A DNA stretch of 64,000 nt, from assembly GCA_012845835.1 (NCBI GenBank), contig JABAKD010000003.1, positions 1,859,984 through 1,923,983 of the forward strand. The letters are read 5' to 3'. A model generated the notes under the pieces. It worked only from the letters and a program-made list of their open reading frames with translations, was not told the DNA's origin and made no database searches. The number at the start of each line of letters is the position of its first letter. The stretch's first letter is position 1. Made by a program: the position numbers and the translations under genes. Origin of the DNA: Undaria pinnatifida. Lineage: Eukaryota; Sar; Phaeophyceae; Laminariales; Alariaceae. Below are positions 10,940 to 21,206 of this stretch, piece by piece.

Positions 10940-11360
10940 GGTGATCTTAGTCAGTCTGTGCGCGAAAACTATGAAACCCGTTTCTGAGGGGGACAAAATC
11001 TGACAGCTGTGGAAGGAAATGCATCAGTTTATCAAGTGAAGCCTGTAAGTCGAATAACCGGTGAGGAGAGGGCGGAGTTTTTAAGGACGTGGGGGCCTGG
11101 TTTTGATCAAAAGGGAGCGGGGATGTGGGGGGCGGGGGGGGGGGGAGGGGGCGGGTGGGGCAGCTCAGTTTGTGCGTGGAAACTATAAATCGTTCGAGGG
11201 GATAAATCTGACGGTTTTGGAAGAATACACTCGTTTATCATGGGGGGGGCGGGGGGCGGGACGGGCGGGGCAGCTCAATCTGTGCGTGGAAACTATACAT
11301 CCTTTTGAAAGAGGATAAATGTGACGGTTTTGGAAAAAATGCACCAGTTTATCATGTAAT
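10940..11360 (+). repeat. Three imperfect repeats with G-run spacers (unit 1)
   Basis: CAGTCTGTGCGNGGAAACTATNAAnCC...GATAAATSTGACGGTTTTGGAA recurs three times, separated by spacers of G-runs (for example 11125-11160 and 11240-11275) able to form G-quadruplexes. Counterparts at 34765-35165 and 59655-60055. Confidence 0.6.
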
Positions 11361-11740
11361 CCTGTAAGTCGTACATATGAGATGTACGCTACATCATCAG
11401 AGTACCAATGCCCGCATAACTATTTACTATTGACTGCTATACCACGTACTACCTGGTGTATACATATATATGAAATCGTTCTTTGGTGTCAGGGATTTGG
11501 TCAGGATTTTTTTTGTCTCGGCCAAAGTATGCGATTCGCGGAACTGGAGTTCTCGGCCGAATAGCTTCGTTCGAACGCCGCCTTCGGGGGGCGGCTCCAA
11601 CGCCCCTCGCCCTGCCGTGTCCGTTCCGCACATCGACGTGAACGCGGACGGATGCCGAGCGAGACAAGCGAGAAGTTGCAAAAATACCGCATCCCGAGGA
11701 GGAATTTCGGAGATTTTGGTTGAATCTTAATGTCTGCAAC

Positions 11741-11983
11741 GCCTGGATGATTTACAAAATTGGCATCATTTCCAAACGGTACTTGATAATGTTTGGAATT
11801 TTGCGGTGGCATGTGCAACTTATTATTGTTTGGTCACAGATTGTGCACCACGCGTTTAATTGCACGCGCCTGGATGATTTACAAAATCGGCATCATTTCC
11901 AAACCGTACTTGATAATGTTTCCGCAAATACAATCTGTTATTGTTTGGTCACAGATTGTGCACCACTTTGTGCTGTCTAAAAC
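11741..11983 (+). repeat. Two tandem copies of a 127-bp segment (unit 1)
   Basis: GCCTGGATGATTTACAAAAT starts at 11741 and 11868. Both copies end in TTGTTTGGTCACAGATTGTG. One frame reads RLDDLQNWHHFQTVLDNV then YYCLVTDCAP in each, which resembles a short protein fragment, but both copies soon stop. Counterparts at 35563-35805 and 60444-60686. Confidence 0.6.
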
Positions 11984-12352
11984 TGAATATGGCGTTTTCT
12001 CCACATTCGTGTCATCAAGGGCCCAAGACTCGAGACGAGACGGAGCAAGGTTATTTGCCCCGTCCCGTCCGAGACCCAGAGCAGCGTAGGGCACCAGCTG
12101 CCAGGGGCGTGAAACGAGGCATGCACGGCATGGGCTAGAAAGCGTTGCCTGCAACAACTGCCCGCCACAGTATAACGCGCGGAAGCCGCCATGGGTCATG
12201 ATTTGAGTTTTGCTTTACGTGGTTACTGCTGTTGGGGTAGCTTGGGGATAGACACAATCTAAAAGCGATCGATGCCGAGGAACGAACGCAGGCAAGGCGG
12301 TTGACACAACAAAGGAATAACTGACTGCTGTGCTCCAGCTAGCTACTGCTGT

Positions 12353-13010
12353 GGAGTGCCCTCATAAACTGAGACCAAGCAACAGACACACATCTTGCCC
12401 GGGCTCGAGAGCAGGGGCGCCGGCCTGTCAAAGGGCTAATCCAGCCGTCGCGGTCATTCGTTGTTCATGGTGCTGTGCTGTAGGCTTCATACGTGCAGCG
12501 GTTGGTTGCGTGTGTGCTGTTGGGCTGTCATGTGCTGTGTGCGTGCTGGCCATGTGGCTGCAGGTGTGGCTGCAAGACGACACATGATACGTCCAGAAGA
12601 ACGCGTGTTAATTATACCAGTAGTAGATCGCTCTAATAATTCGCCTTTTTGTATTATTGCGTTTGGTGTTCCTACAGTGGAGTGCCCTCATCAACTGAAA
12701 CCAAGCAACAGACAGACACACATCTTGCCCGGGCTCGAGAGCAGGGGCGCCGGTCTGTCAAAGGGCTAATCCAGCCGTCGCGGTCGTCCGTCATTCGTGG
12801 TGCCGCGCTGTAGGCTTCATACGTGCAGCGGTTGGTTGCGTGTGTGCTGTTGGGCTGTCATGTGCTGTGTGCGTGCTGGCCATGTGGCTGCAGGTGTGGC
12901 TGCAAGACGACGCATAATACGTGCAGAAGAGCGCATGCTAATTATACCAGTAGTAGATCGCTCTAATAATTCGCCTTTTTGTATTATTGCGTTTGGTGCT
13001 GTTGGAGTGT
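12353..13010 (+). repeat. 325-bp tandem repeat array, about two copies (unit 1)
   Basis: The unit runs from GTGGAGTGCCCTCATCAACTG through CTTGCCCGGGCTCGAGAGC, GTGCTGGCCATGTGGCTGC and CGCTCTAATAATTCGCC to the next GTGGAGTG. Starts are at 12353 and 12678. Short frames rich in Cys/Trp within it look like repeat translation. Confidence 0.85.
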
Positions 13011-13655
13011 TCATCATTTTGAGCGTGCTTGGTCTGCACATACAGACAGGCTCAAAACTGATCTGTCATACGGATTAAGTTGTTTTGGGGCCTACCTTCC
13101 ACAGAGTCGGGGGCTGTTAGTGATAGTGGTACGATATCATACCGGTCTAGGATTTTTTTTCTATATCCCCTTTAGGGCTCCTCTCTAAGTGAGTTCTTCG
13201 TTCTTTGTGCAAGTAAGCCCGGAGGACCCATCGTGTATCTCACGCCGAGTCGGAGAGCTGTTTTGTGACTATGGTACGATCAAATACTGATCTGTCATAC
13301 GGATTAAGTTGTTTTGGGGACTACCACACGGGGGTTGTTAGTGATAGTGGTACGATTTCATACCGGTCTAGGATTATTTTGTTTGTCTTACGTGAGGCTT
13401 GATTATCCCCCTTTTCCCGTTTAGCTTGCGATGTATCTGGTGGTGTAAGTTCTCTGCGTTGAAAGTACCTATTGGATCGAGGGCATTCTGTATCCCCTTT
13501 TGCGCCCCTCTCTAAGTCTGCCTAATTCGTTTTCAATTTTTGTATATCTTCACCAGTGTAAGTGCCGCGTACATTGAAGTAGCTAATTGAGGGCACGCAG
13601 TGTCGTCTTTAGCTCTTTTCTGTGAGTGAGTTCTTCGTAAATTTTGAAAACAAAC

Positions 13656-13739
13656 ATGGCAAGTTCTTCGTCTACTGTGGGAGTAAACACCGAGGGGTTT
13701 TCCAAGGCACAATCAACGGCGCCTTCTTTTTTCCCTTCC
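13656..13739 (+). CDS. Candidate first exon of the cyclin/Gly-rich locus (unit 1)
   Basis: An ATG in strong context (AAACATGGC) opens 28 codons (MASSSSTVGVNTEGFSKAQS...) and ends at a GTAAAT donor in phase 0. Ser/Thr-rich starts of this sort are common N termini. The phase matches the next candidate exon (16073, phase 0). The copies at 38525-38608 and 63140-63223 keep frame, ATG context and donor. No homology is recognised, and the join to later exons is inferred from phase only. Confidence 0.4.
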
Positions 13740-14445
13740 GTAAATTAAGCATTTTCAACCATTCCGTCCGATATCTTTCTTATTGATGCCATGTCCTCTT
13801 TCCTTTCGCCTCGAAGCCTCGAAGCGAAGCAGTTCTCAAATTCTCCTTCCGGCATTTCTGGCCTACTTTTACTTGGCGGCGGTTTTAATAACAGTGTTTC
13901 GCCTATGATGCTTGCTTCCTTCGTTTATATGCTTTCCTTCCAACAAAGTAATTTTTTTATTGTTTTTTTATTATCCTCCGGCGGATGGGGAAAAATAAAG
14001 CTTAAGCTCACCACTTTGTAACCTTTGGAACCTCATGTTCGTATTAAACTCTTGGTATTACTTCAATCTTCATTTTTTTTTTTTAACTGCAACTTATTTC
14101 GTCGAGCGCTACCCTTCTTCACCCAAAGAATGGGCGCCATGGAATGTCAAATTATGATCTTTAGACCCTCATGTTCGTATTAAACTCTCGGCGTTACTTT
14201 AAACTTCCAATGATGTCGAATCGAACAGCTACAACTTTTTCCCCTTTTCCTCGTCCGAGTGCCGCCCTGCCCTACCCGAAGCATGGGCGCCGGCGAATGC
14301 CGACGCCCATGCGGAGCCCTTGTATATATGACAATCCTACGTGAGAATATATTTTCACCTGTGGCACATCAGTATCATAGCGTTGAAAATTGAAAGCGGC
14401 GGGATTACTCCCATCAGGCCAATGAACATCCGTGCGGGGTGACAA

Positions 14446-14574
14446 ATGGCCAATGAAGTATCAGATAGAGGACAACGAAAACGAAAAAATATCGCCTCCA
14501 AAGCAGAGCAGCAGCACACCGCTGCACTCAGCACAGCAGCGCAACGCACCACAGAGCTCGTTTTGATTGACCAG
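14446..14574 (+). other. Possible exon (KRK-rich), frame differs between units
   Basis: An ATG at 14446 opens MANEVSDRGQRKRKN and runs to a GTACTC donor after ACCAG. The unit 2 copy (39327 onward) has one base fewer in the A-run, which changes the frame to a Ser/Pro/Gln-rich one that soon meets a stop. Either this is not coding or one copy is frameshifted. There is no good acceptor upstream. Confidence 0.2.
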
Positions 14575-15094
14575 GTACTCTCGTGCAAGGAGCTCGCCGA
14601 TCCGGGAAACTTCAGATCGAGAGGCGGGGGCGAACGCTCTACCCGTATGTCGCCGGGTTGTGATTGAAGCCCAAGCCCACCGTGTTCTTGTTGTCTTTGC
14701 TGCGCTACGAGCCAGAGGGAGAATTTGAATTTTTCGGCTACTCAAGGAACACAAGCCTACGGTACGCAGGCCACAGCAGCAGCAGAGTGCTGCCGCACGC
14801 AGCAGCGGCGGCAGCACCGGCATAGCACCGGCATCATCACCATCCTAGAGTCGCGAAAGGGGTGTAAACATGCAGTCCTCGACAACCCTGAGGGGGGTGT
14901 TTCCTTTTGCTGAGCACCCCCCTTGCCGGACGGGAAGCGTTCGGCCGTGGGATGGACGTCGCCCGTCCGCCGTGTTCATGATGGCGTCTCCTCGAGGTGG
15001 TGCGACAACATCACCACCACCACCATTGTTAGCAGACGAAGGCTGTATAGCAGAGGTGGTCAGAGGGCATTCCATCGACGAGGGTCGGCCCTGC

Positions 15095-15720
15095 GCCAGG
15101 GGCAGCCAGCGTGTGGGCTGGTATCAGTCCACGCCGGTGGCGGTGTCGAGGACTATGACCAGGTGGGGCGATGGGCGAGGGAAATGGCCACCTACAAAAC
15201 GCACAAAGCGTTTGTTCTGGTAGGATGATGGTATGTGCTCTGTGTAGGGGTACTATTAATATACGTTATGAATAATATGATGCTGTACATTAGTAGACCA
15301 TGATTCAAGCTGCGAGCTGTAGAGTTGAGGCCTCTCGCCAAGAGCTCGCAGACCGGTGGCAGTCGAAGCCGGCGGCTATGTGTCGAGGCCGCGGAGTAGG
15401 TGGGTGATGGCTATCTAGACTAGATATAAGGCGATAGAAAGCTTGCTTGTGTTTCTGGTGAGGCTGTATGATGGTAGCCGCAATGTGGCCGTCATGGTGT
15501 CGAAATATAATGTACCAACGGCGAGCAACCCCATGCCAAGGAAGTACGTATAGTTGCGGCCTTACGCCGAAGACGGTCACACTGCTCGCAGACCGATGCC
15601 AGTCGAAACCGGTAGCAGTGTCGATGCCGATGCGAAGGTGGGGTGATGGCCGTGGTATATAAAGGGAACGTGCGTCTCGGTGTTCTGGTTATTATGCTGG
15701 TCCTGATCTTCGCGCTTATC
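15095..15720 (+). repeat. Three tandem copies of an exon-like segment of about 238 bp (unit 1)
   Basis: CAGTCSAMGCCGGTGGC..GTGTCGAGG words recur at 15125, 15360 and 15600. The first copy is open (CGLVSVHAGGGVEDYDQVGR, then WAREMATYKTHKAFVL) up to a GTAGGA donor-like site. Copy 2 keeps GTGAGG at the same place and copy 3 has GTTATT; both have stops. Copy in unit 2 at 39976-40601. Confidence 0.5.
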
Positions 15721-16072
15721 ATAGCAGCTTGTTCTGTCTGCGCGCGAGATGTGATGCGAAGGAAGAAAACAAACACGGGAAAAACTGGAAAGAAGGGCGG
15801 GGAAAAAGCAATTTAAGTTTTCGTCAACATTTTTTTTTTATAAAAATTGAAAGACGTCAGCTGTGAGTACAAGCGATTGAAAAAAAATGTTTTTCTTCGT
15901 TAAAGGAGTATGGAACCCCCCATCTACTACTACTCTACGTAGACTGCAGCTATATGTTGTCCTGGTATCATACCTATTTCACATTTTACGTTGTCCAGGC
16001 AGTCTAATTTTTTAAAACCATGCACGTTATTATACTTTCAAATTTCATTTTTTTCAAATGTTTTTCGTCCAG

Positions 16073-16351
16073 CAATTTTTAATTTTGCGGCGTAACTGTG
16101 TTCGCGGTTGTTGTCGTGTTGTGTCCCGTGTGCCGTCGTTTCATCACAGCGCGAGCGGCTTCAGCAACAGCAACGAGCTAAAGCAACACAACCAACATGA
16201 GCAGGAGGACAACAACAGCTTGCATAGCTACTACTATGGTTACCGTGACGGCTCGTATAACCTCGCTCCGACAACGCCGGAGTATTCAAACACGCCTGCC
16301 TCTGAGAGCGCTTTTTTCTTTGGTGGAGAAGAGCGGAATGGTTTCTCCTCG
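16073..16351 (+). CDS. Gln/Asn/Ser-rich internal exon (unit 1)
   Basis: A long pyrimidine tract (TTTTTTTCAAATG TTTTTCGTCCAG) precedes 93 open codons ending at a GTAAGC donor, phase 0 on both sides. The translation is low-complexity but protein-like: SGFSNSNELKQHNQHEQED, then a Tyr-rich SYYYGYRDGSYN, then TPEYSNTPASESAFFFGGEE. An alternative acceptor (CATCACAG, 16148) would start the exon later in another phase. The unit 2 copy at 40961-41239 is almost identical. No family is recognised; it is probably a disordered segment of the protein that carries the cyclin fold. Confidence 0.5.
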
Positions 16352-16486
16352 GTAAGCAAAACGACAACGAAAACACGCACAGAAAACAGCAGCAAGCAAT
16401 CTAAAAAACAAAAATCCAAAACCAACCTGCTGTATCATACGTATCCTGTGACTGCCTGTGGTATGGTACAATATAATGTTTTTCAG

Positions 16487-16534
16487 CGAGAGCGCCCACT
16501 CGCAGAGAGGTGCAGACTCTCACGGACTAAGCTT
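16487..16534 (+). CDS. Short candidate exon, 16 codons (unit 1)
   Basis: The strong acceptor TAATGTTTTTCAG and a GTAGGT donor frame 48 nt encoding RERPLAERCRLSRTKL, phase 0 at both ends, compatible with the exons on either side. A basic 16-residue insert. Unit 2 has the same exon at 41375-41422 with one Arg codon changed to Cys. Predicted from splice signals only. Confidence 0.4.
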
Positions 16535-16964
16535 GTAGGTCAGGTACATTTTTTTTTCCGTCTCGATGCCTTTGAAATGCCAATCACGCAGCTCGAATAT
16601 AGCTGGGTATCGGCTCAACGGCTTCACAACTGGAAAACACCTGTTTTGGGGGAAGTTACTTGGAATTAGTATAGGGGGATTTTGGGACTCTAAAGGGGTT
16701 AGAGCAGTACGTCGTAGAGGTGTTGCGAGGTGTTACCCTTCTTCCAAATACCCACGTACTCGTCAGCGCCCGACCTATCAATTACCAATACCCGTCACCA
16801 CGGGTACGAGTATCACTTCATACCCGCCGGGTACTTGGATCCGGGAACCAGATATTTTACCATTGGAAACCCAAGGATGGAAACGTATCGTCCCCTGAAT
16901 CACGGCTCGTAGGAAGAATTCCCCACAAACTCTCCATGAAATCCCTCTCCAAATTTGTCTCTAG

Positions 16965-17145
16965 AGCTCTATCACCACACACATCTCACGAGATGTCCCC
17001 ACGATGAGTAGCTTCGATGTACGCAACAGCAGTCCAGCAGTCCAACAGCCAAGCAACTACCTTAACGAAGGGCAAAGAGAGAGTTCTCAAAGCTCCGTCG
17101 ACCTGACCCCAAGTAATTCGAACGAGCCACAAGCAAATAACAGAG
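16965..17145 (+). CDS. Ser/Asn/Gln-rich internal exon (unit 1)
   Basis: Acceptor TTTGTCTCTAG, then 60 open codons plus one base to the donor G/GTACGA. It contains MSSFDVRNSSPAVQQPSNYL, then a Ser-rich acidic stretch ending SNSNEPQANNR. If there is no upstream exon, the Met at 17004 could start translation. Phase 0 in, phase 1 out; the outgoing base completes an Asp codon with the acceptor at 18548. Unit 2 copy at 41858-42038, same length, with conservative changes. No homology is recognised; the composition suggests a disordered regulatory tail. Confidence 0.5.
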
Positions 17146-17480
17146 GTACGATATGCTACCCACAGGCAACGTGATGTAGGGGATGATACGTTGTCATTCC
17201 CGGGGTTTCCAGGGTGAAAGGCACGCCAGCTAGCGCTGGATCGCGAATGCAGTTGAGTTAAATTGACACGACGTGTATATACGAAAATAGCTGGAAGTAT
17301 GGCACAAAGGATTCCGCAGGAAATCCACCCTGTTTTTGTGTACGACAGGCGTTTTTTTTTCACCTTTGTCTTATTCGGAACTTTTGTCTATACGTAAGCA
17401 GATCCTGTTTTCTACCAGATGCATTCTAGATAGCGCTTAAATATGTAAAAGTTACTGTAAAATAGAGGGGCGCGATCAAG

Positions 17481-18228
17481 GTTTGCGGCTTTCAAACTTT
17501 TGAACTCGCCTTATTGAAATCAACGACCCTCAATGAGTGAGATGAATGCGTCTCGACATGAGCTATCTTTCGTACCAGATACTGTTTTGTTTGATTCTAA
17601 TCCAGATCGAACATCAGCACCTGAAAACAGGATAGAGCGTGTATTAATACTTTTTTGATATTATTAGTACAAAAATGAAAATCCATGTCCACGTGTAAAA
17701 AACTGAGAGTTTGGGGTACACTAAGCTTGCGGTTTTCGAACAATTCAAGCCGCCAATTGTACGACCCTGGATGAGCTTGATAGATACGTCTCGACATCGC
17801 CTATCGTTCGGATCTGGGGGAGTTTCTTTTTTGTGTTTCGAGTCCAGTTCGAACAGCAGCGGCCGAAAGCGGTTAATGTACACGTCTTGGAGTGCCGAGC
17901 TTAACCTATTTTCAACTCCTAAAATTATCCTATTAATAGTATAACTCTTAAGTGTTTTGTCCCTATGTCGGGGGTACGGTGCTAACTGTACTAAAAATAG
18001 TACGGAAATATGTTGTTATATGGCATGCGTGAATGTGCGAAACACAAGACATTTACAATATATTTTAGGTGTTTCTAGGTCTGCGGATTTCGAACTATTA
18101 ATATCGCCCCATCGATTCGAACGACCGTACATGGATTTGATAGATGCTTCCCAACCTCAGCTGTCTTTCGTATCGAACGGAAGATATTTTTTGTGTGTGT
18201 CGAATCCAGAACAAACAGCAGCACCTTA
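17481..18228 (+). repeat. Three dispersed copies of a 145-bp element (unit 1)
   Basis: Each copy starts TGCGGNTTTCRAAC, passes through GTCTCGACATNNGCTATCKTTCG and ends TCGAACAGCAGCRSC. Copies begin near 17481, 17725 and 18079. They lie between candidate exons. Unit 2 copies span 42378-43135. Confidence 0.6.
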
Positions 18229-18547
18229 AAAGGGTAGTTTTGCCTGCGCGCAAGAAACCAACGTAACAGACAAAGCGATTTTTATGGTGTTTGATATAGA
18301 GAATGAAGCATGTCTGTCGGGGAATCGGGGTCCCAGGGGATTGTAGGGAAAAAGTAGACGAGCCCCCCAAGACAATTCTTGGCTGCAGCTTGACGCGTGC
18401 AGGCTAGCAAGGGCATGCCGAACGCTAGCGAGTTGGGGCTCTTGCCAAGGACGTGGGCAGACATGAGATAGTCCCTGGATTGGTCGCCAAACCAGGCATT
18501 TGAATATTTTATTATACAGGAAGCCAAGAGCCCCCGTTTTGTTACAG

Positions 18548-18743
18548 ACCTCATGACTGAGGACATCGGTAACCCTCTTAACTTGTGGAGCCGCCTTGTT
18601 GACGCTAAAGCACGCCGTGTGGATGACCCCCACAAGCCAGCCTGCGATCCTCATGGCTCGGGTTCGATTCATGTCCTGCCTCCGTTCATACCGCACAGAT
18701 CGCGGCCACTAATTAGTGAAAGTGATAGTCTTTCGAATCCGTG
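18548..18743 (+). CDS. Internal exon with LMTEDIGNPLNLWSRL motif (unit 1)
   Basis: The acceptor CCCCGTTTTGTTACAG joins in phase to the preceding exon: its leftover G plus AC gives Asp, then LMTEDIGNPLNLWSRLVDAK, followed by a Pro/His-rich part and SDSLSNPW. The donor G/GTAATC leaves phase 2, which does not match the phase-0 acceptor at 19285. Either a small exon lies between them, or the frame ends at the TAA at 18745 and this is a separate small gene. The unit 2 copy at 43455-43650 is equally long and open. No family is recognised. Confidence 0.45.
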
Positions 18744-19284
18744 GTAATCGTCTTTTCGAAAATTGCAGTCAAAATATTGAGCCCTGGGAGCAGGGGACCG
18801 ATAAGATCCTCTGTGGCCTTAAGCTTTATTTTCACCCATCTGCCGGAGAGTGAGTTGAAAAAAAAACCGGAATACACGATACCCTGGTAAACAGGTACTC
18901 GGGTATACCCAAGTACCCGGCCCCGAGTGCCAGGGTATCCCCCCCCAAAAAAAAAGAAGGGTTCCCGATGGCCACGGGTGCTCGGTGGTTAACATATCTA
19001 CTCCTATCATGCTACTCCAACAATAGAGTCGTGTAATCTTCAACAGTATTCGCAGGGTTAGTTTCAACAGAAATGTTAGAGTCGTGATGACCATTTTAGT
19101 GACGTAATCACGAAAATCGTTGACAGCGATAATTGGAGCTCATGAGTTACGGGTATCAATGCAACTGATACTACGAAGATCTCTCTCTCTCTTCCCCTCT
19201 CTACCTCTCCTCTCTGTCTCTTTCTGCCTCTTTCCCGTTGTGTTTCTCTGCGTCTACTTATACGTCCATTTCCCATCCCTAAAG

Positions 19285-20457
19285 GTGCCTCCACCCCGCA
19301 AACTCGTGTACCCGGGGGCGACCAACGTAGTAGGCGCTATACACCTCTCCACTGAGGAGATCGACTTCAGACTTTCCTGTGCTCACGCCAAGCAGGAGGC
19401 CGCTTACCCCTTGCTCCAGCGGGGGTTCGAGAAGATGTCGGTCGCGACTCTGGCTGTACAGGTGTCAGAAGTGGACCAAGTCGTCGACCGCCTAGCCATG
19501 GAGGGAGGGGCGTACACGCCGTACCGAACGTCGGTAGACGCAGTCGTCTCTGCTATCGTTAACATCGGGAGGTGTTTCGGTGCATTTGCGCTTTCGGCGA
19601 GTGGTGGTGTTGGTGGTGGTGGTGTTGGTGGTGTTGGTGGTGTTGGTGTTGGTGTTGGTGGTGATGGTGATGGTGATGGTGGTGTTGGTCGTAGTAGTGG
19701 TGGTGTTGGTGTTGGTGTTGGTGTTGGTGGTGTTGGTGTTGGTGTTGGTGGTGGTGGTGGTGTTGGTCGTAGTAGTGGCGGTGGCGGTGGTGGTGGTGGT
19801 GGTGGTGGTGGCGGCGAGGAAGAGCTGCTGCGCCCCCACGACGAAAGAACTATTCCTGCCGTGCTCGTCTACATGGCGCTCAAGTTGGACGAGAATTTTC
19901 CTATGGGGAGCCTCCTGCCCAACATCTTGGCGGCCTTCAACGTGTGGGAACCAGAGCACTATCGCGAGGTAGCACGGCAAATGGAGAGGATCGAATGGTC
20001 CATATGCAGACGGTTTAACTTTGCTGTGCTCCCCGAGACCCCGATAACCTTCTTGCACCTGTTCATCGCCCGCGCGGTGTCGAAGGAAGCTCTGCTAGAT
20101 GACCAGACCGTTCGCATCGGGGAGCTAGCAGCCAAGAGCTGCTTGAGGTGGGTGAGGGCCGGGTTTCTTGCGTTCGCCAAGCCTTCGGAGATGGCCGGGG
20201 CGGCTTTTGAGCTTGCGGTATTCCGCGAGGGCGGCGCCGAGGCTGCCGACAGGATTTCCCGGGCGGCGGGGTGCCCAATGGCCAAGTGGAATGACGCCAT
20301 GCCTCTCTGCCGCGTTTTCAGGAAGAGCTCAGGGCTTTTGAACCGTGCTCCGGGGGCTAGGCCGGCCTGCGCTCGTAAGATGTACGGTGGCTGTGGTGGT
20401 AGTGGTGGCGGCGCATGTTCCGGGGGCTGGCTGAGGCCGATTCCGACGAAGCACGTG
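19285..20457 (+). CDS. Cyclin-like exon with internal Gly/Val low-complexity tract (unit 1)
   Basis: The exon follows a CT-rich tract and acceptor CCATCCCTAAAG and ends at V/GTGAGA, 391 codons, phase 0 both sides. Residues about 1-105 are ordinary (LLQRGFEKMSVATLAVQVSE...). Residues about 110-175 are a GGT/GTT-encoded Gly/Val tract. From about residue 185 the sequence reads as the second part of a cyclin box: VLVYMALKLDENFP matches the helix with the Lys-x-x-Glu pattern, and RRFNFAVLPETPITFLHLF matches the conserved F-x-L-x-x-P-T-P-x-x-F-L motif. Cyclins bind and activate cyclin-dependent kinases; the subtype is unclear, and helices 1-2 are not obvious before the Gly tract. The frame could also read on through a TTG-encoded poly-Leu run to 20664, but the good donor makes that an intron. 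Unit 2 keeps the frame. Confidence 0.65.
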
Positions 20458-20472
20458 GTGAGAAAGATTCCG

Positions 20473-20500
20473 TTGTTGTTGTTGTTGTTGTTGTTGTGGC

Positions 20501-20576
<76 letters not shown>

Positions 20577-20580
20577 GCTT
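20473..20580 (+). repeat. (TTG)n microsatellite after the cyclin exon donor (unit 1)
   Basis: About 36 TTG triplets with one TGG and a few variants, starting 16 bp inside the intron. The unit 2 array (45373-45445) is shorter. Confidence 0.95.
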
Positions 20581-21124
20581 TTGTCGTGGTTTATTGTTGT
20601 CACGTGCACCCGCCGCCTTCATCGATTAATCCGTGGTTGTAAACAGCACAGGCTCAAACGCTGAAACAGAAAATATGATATCGGTACCTCCTCGCGAAAA
20701 ATCATGCTATGTAGCAGCAAACAGTAGCAACAGCAGCATACAGCACAGCAATAATAGGCGGGTGTTTCCCATGGCCTCGCCGACTCGAAGTTGGATGGGA
20801 AACATTGCGCTATGTAGGGGAAATGGCATGTATTGTTGTTCCCTGTTCATGACGAAAAGCTGTACCATGCATTCATTTTTTGAGTCGTCACTTTTGCGTT
20901 CCAGCTCAGCTCGTGCTAGATTTTCTGTTCCCTCATCAACCTTCTGGACAAGCTGTGGTGACAGGTGTCTACTCATCTCCCCTGCCGTACTTTCCTTCAT
21001 GTATATTGCGTATACTCGTAGGGTTGAGCAGCCCTGCTTCTTGTCGAATTTCACCGAATTTTCAATTTGCGGACTCACACTCTCGCGCTTTCATCGACGT
21101 GAGTATGGCACAGAAAGTACATGA

Positions 21125-21206
21125 TATAGTACATATCTGACAGGGTATCGAACCGGCCATGACGCCCCGCAGAGGTGATGATTGGCCTGGTGAGCTACTT
21201 GCCTGT
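21125..21206 (-). other. tRNA-like sequence with pol III A and B boxes (unit 1)
   Basis: On the minus strand a box A-like TAGCTCACCAGG (21186-21197) precedes a box B-like GGTTCGATACC (21144-21154) at tRNA-like spacing. The T stem pairs poorly and the acceptor arms are short (ACAGG/CCTGT), so I read it as a tRNA pseudogene or SINE head. Copy at about 45989-46070. Confidence 0.35.

Noticed and set aside
19492-20609. Minus-strand and alternate-frame open frames rich in Thr/Asn/Gln or Val over the Gly tract and TTG repeat
   Set aside because: Shadows of trinucleotide repeats opposite a supported exon.
20458-20664. Reading the cyclin exon on through a poly-Leu run to a stop at 20664
   Set aside because: A good GTGAGA donor precedes it, the (TTG)n differs by 12 triplets between units, and 35 or more consecutive Leu is implausible.
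20633-21124. Open frames of 163 codons (+) and 123 codons (-)
   Set aside because: Both strands are open over the same stretch, there is no recognisable motif and no splice support; treated as intronic.
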